Shown here one piece after another: positions 6,580 through 8,274 of a stretch of DNA of 8,274 bases; position 1 is the stretch's first letter; each line of letters opens with the position of its first letter. The stretch is from NCBI GenBank assembly GCA_964605235.1, contig CAZSBB010000074.1, positions 1 to 8,274 of the forward strand. Reading direction: 5' to 3'. Below the pieces are notes generated by a model. It saw nothing but the letters and a program-made list of their open reading frames with translations. It was not told the DNA's origin and did no database searches. Both the position numbers and the translations under genes were made by a program. This DNA comes from CAZSBB01 sp964605235 (lineage in GTDB: Bacteria > Planctomycetota > Phycisphaerae > Phycisphaerales > Phycisphaeraceae).

Positions 6580-7359
6580 TTACGCTTGCGCCTCATTGCC
6601 CAGCGCGTCGCGCTTCGGTGGGCGGTAGGTCAGCCGCAGGTGCGCCAGCGTGGCGAGGATTTTCCAGCCGGCGCGCCAGGAGCCCAGCAGGTTGCCCGAG
6701 ATTTTGCTCTTCCCGGCGCGGCGACGGCGGTACGGCACATCCAGCTCCACGCACCGCAAACGCCCGGCCGCGGCTTTGTACTGCATCTCCACGGTCCAGC
6801 CCCAGGTGCGATCCGCCATCGCCAGTTCGACCAGCCGAGCGTAGCGCATGGCGCGCAGCGGACCCAGATCATGGAAACGCACCCCCGTCAGCCAGCGGAT
6901 CAACGTGCAGCTCAAGGCGTTGCCAAACCGCTGCACCGGCGTCAGCGCCCCCGGCTGGGCGAAACGGGGACGACAACCGATCACCAGATCAGCTTCATCC
7001 GCCAGCAACGGGGCGCACACGGCGGGCAACTGCGCCGGGTCATCCGCCAGATCGGCGTCGAGGAACGCCACCACGCCCGGCGGGGTCGGCTGCTGCGCGA
7101 TCCACGCCAATGCCGCCAGACAGGCAGCGCCGTAGCCGGGTTGCGGTTCGGACACCACCACCGCGCCGCCCGCGCGGGCGAGTGCTGCCGTGTCGTCGGT
7201 CGAGCCGTTGTCCGCGATGACGACATGGCGCAGTGATTCGCGTGGGAGCGCCGCCAGCAGGGCTGGAATGTTGCTCGCTTCATTGCGGGCGGGAATCACC
7301 AGGTCCACTATGCCCGCGGCTGGGTTGGGGTCACGCTGCTCCGTCATGCTCGGCATCAT
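6580..7359 (-). CDS. Family 2 glycosyltransferase, polyprenyl-phosphate sugar transferase-like
   Basis: This 259-residue GT-A fold enzyme transfers a sugar from a nucleotide donor. The N-terminal Rossmann-like half has VIPARNEASNIP (21-32), ADNGSTDDT (49-57) and the metal-binding DAD at 101-103 (DADLADDP). The second half has FHDLGPLRAMR (162-172), WGWTVEMQ (186-193) and YRRRRAGKSKISG (210-222). This pattern resembles the dolichyl/undecaprenyl-phosphate glucosyl- or mannosyltransferase branch of GT2. It has no C-terminal transmembrane segments, so it is probably soluble or peripherally bound. Donor and acceptor are unknown. The start is uncertain: ATG at 7359 is followed by another at 7356 and a third at 7347. 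A GGGGG stretch (7363-7367 on plus as c-run) gives better spacing for 7356 than for 7359. It is transcribed divergently from the TIM-barrel gene and followed by a 203-base gap with no clear terminator. Confidence 0.9.
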   Translation of the reverse strand: MMPSMTEQRDPNPAAGIVDLVIPARNEASNIPALLAALPRESLRHVVIADNGSTDDTAALARAGGAVVVSEPQPGYGAACLAALAWIAQQPTPPGVVAFLDADLADDPAQLPAVCAPLLADEADLVIGCRPRFAQPGALTPVQRFGNALSCTLIRWLTGVRFHDLGPLRAMRYARLVELAMADRTWGWTVEMQYKAAAGRLRCVELDVPYRRRRAGKSKISGNLLGSWRAGWKILATLAHLRLTYRPPKRDALGNEAQA

Positions 7360-7375
7360 AATCCCCCGCGGATTG

Positions 7376-7384
7376 TGCTAGACT
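7376..7384 (+). promoter_or_regulatory. Possible extended -10 promoter element
   Basis: The sequence tgctagact fits an extended -10 (TGn followed by TAGACT, four of six matches to TATAAT) 43 bases upstream of the ATG at 7428. No recognisable -35 hexamer stands at the usual distance, which would fall inside the divergent glycosyltransferase start region. It is the best candidate in this 68-base divergent spacer but rests on a short match. Confidence 0.3.
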
Positions 7385-7416
7385 TTTTGGTTTCCACCAC
7401 TCCCCTGCCATTCCCC

Positions 7417-7420
7417 GGAG
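7417..7420 (+). promoter_or_regulatory. Ribosome binding site of the TIM-barrel gene
   Basis: GGAG with seven bases before the ATG at 7428 is a well-placed Shine-Dalgarno and fixes the start of the downstream gene. Confidence 0.7.
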
Positions 7421-7427
7421 CACCAGC

Positions 7428-8274
7428 ATGAAACTCACCGGCATTGCCGACGAAGCAGGCAAAGACATTCGGACGCAGATCAAGGCCCACCAGGAGCTGG
7501 GTTGGCAGGAAATTGAAATCCGCCTGATCAATGGGCAGAACGCTTCGACCGCCAAGCTGTCTGATGCCGACTTCGACGCCGCGGTGGACGCCATTGCAAC
7601 CGCCGGGTTGACGGTCACCGGCTTCGGCTCGGCGATCGGCAACTGGTCCCGGCCCATCGCCGGCGACTTCGCGGTGGATATTGCCGATCTGAAGATCGCC
7701 ATCCGTCGCATGCAGCGGGTCAACTGCAAATTCATCCGCACCATGAGCTGGGTCCAGAAGGACACCCCCGAAGCCCAGTGGCGCGAAGAAGGCATTCGCC
7801 GCTACAAAGAGCTGACCAAACTCGCCGAGGACGGCGGCATCGTGCTGCTGCACGAAAATTGCACCGGCTGGGCGTGCGGCAGCGCGGAGCAGATGGTCGA
7901 GTTCCATGAAGCGGTCAATTCCCCCGCGCTGGGCGTGCTGTACGACATCGGCAACGTCGTGGGCCACGGCTGCCGCGATCCCTGGGGCTTCTACCAGACC
8001 ATTCGCCCGCTGATCCAGTATGTCCACATCAAGGACACGCGCTACGACCCCCACAGCAATCACAGCAGCAACTACGCCTTCCCCGGCGAAGGCGACGCCC
8101 TGGTCCCGCGCATCGTCGCCGACCTGCTGCGCACCGGCTACGACGGCACCTTCGCCATCGAGCCCCACATCGCCACGGTGGTTCACGCCGGCGGCGCCGC
8201 CGCGACTCCGCAGGAAATGTACGACGCCTACCTGAAATACGGCCGAATGGCTCAAGCCATTGTCGATGCCGCCG
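7428..8274 (+). CDS. Sugar phosphate isomerase/epimerase-like TIM-barrel protein (3' end outside window)
   Basis: The frame runs from the ATG at 7428 to the right edge without a stop, giving 282 residues. It belongs to the xylose-isomerase-like TIM barrel (AP endonuclease 2) superfamily: cytoplasmic enzymes that isomerise or epimerise sugars, inositols or keto acids with a divalent metal. The barrel starts at once (MKLTGIADEAG), with successive strands ending at EIEIR (28-32) and FIRTMSW (102-108). The expected metal ligands are present: E143 in LLHEN, D173 in YDIGN, H200 in VHIKD and E245 in AIEPH. FPGEGD (218-223) matches the usual loop before the last helix and strand. The substrate cannot be named. 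Family members are about 270-300 residues, so probably only a short C-terminal tail is missing. The start is set by GGAG seven bases upstream. The gene is divergent from the glycosyltransferase, with 68 bases between starts. Confidence 0.92.
   Translation, partial: MKLTGIADEAGKDIRTQIKAHQELGWQEIEIRLINGQNASTAKLSDADFDAAVDAIATAGLTVTGFGSAIGNWSRPIAGDFAVDIADLKIAIRRMQRVNCKFIRTMSWVQKDTPEAQWREEGIRRYKELTKLAEDGGIVLLHENCTGWACGSAEQMVEFHEAVNSPALGVLYDIGNVVGHGCRDPWGFYQTIRPLIQYVHIKDTRYDPHSNHSSNYAFPGEGDALVPRIVADLLRTGYDGTFAIEPHIATVVHAGGAAATPQEMYDAYLKYGRMAQAIVDAA

Noticed and set aside
6529..6758. Repeated acgcaccgcaaa (near 6529-6540 and 6750) as a possible direct repeat
   Set aside because: One copy lies inside the glycosyltransferase coding sequence and there is no wider similarity around the copies; likely chance.
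7356..8255. 299-codon minus-strand frame opposite the TIM-barrel gene
   Set aside because: The plus-strand frame has all four metal ligands and a good ribosome binding site; the minus frame has no recognisable features.

Overview
This GC-rich bacterial window holds six recognisable protein genes, plus the tail of an upstream gene at the left edge. The last gene runs off the right edge. Squalene-hopene cyclase, a formylglycine-type sulfatase, two tandem CNNM/CBS membrane proteins and a sugar-phosphate-isomerase-like TIM barrel together fit a Planctomycetota-type genome. That placement is an inference from gene content and style; no rRNA or other taxonomic marker is present.

Layout: (1) On the plus strand, 1-25 is the last codons of an unknown gene. 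Its TGA overlaps the ATG of squalene-hopene cyclase (22-2088), so the cyclase is probably a distal gene of a hopanoid operon. (2) 2089-2527 is a gene-free stretch between convergent genes. It holds a REP-like inverted pair (2174-2266) and a long stem followed by a T-run that should end leftward transcription (2361-2442). (3) On the minus strand, read right to left, are a 430-aa CNNM-CBS-CorC_HlyC protein (6376-5084), a 330-aa shorter paralogue coupled to it by an ATGA overlap (5087-4095), a 48-bp octamer tandem repeat (4043-4090) and a leaderless sulfatase (3994-2528). These three genes could be one transcript ending at the terminator. (4) A family 2 glycosyltransferase (7359-6580, minus) lies 203 bp upstream of the CNNM pair. 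(5) A 68-bp divergent spacer separates it from the TIM-barrel gene (7428 to the window end, plus).

Functionally, the cyclase makes hopanoid membrane lipid, the CNNM pair probably handles divalent cations or a related membrane function, and the sulfatase removes sulfate from an unknown ester. The glycosyltransferase and the TIM-barrel enzyme look like carbohydrate-related housekeeping or catabolic functions with unknown substrates. I see no defence, CRISPR, phage or transposase genes, no RNA genes, and no convincing undescribed system. The points most worth a second look are the REP-like pair, the octamer array between two genes, the large-loop terminator-like structure and the asymmetric CNNM pair.
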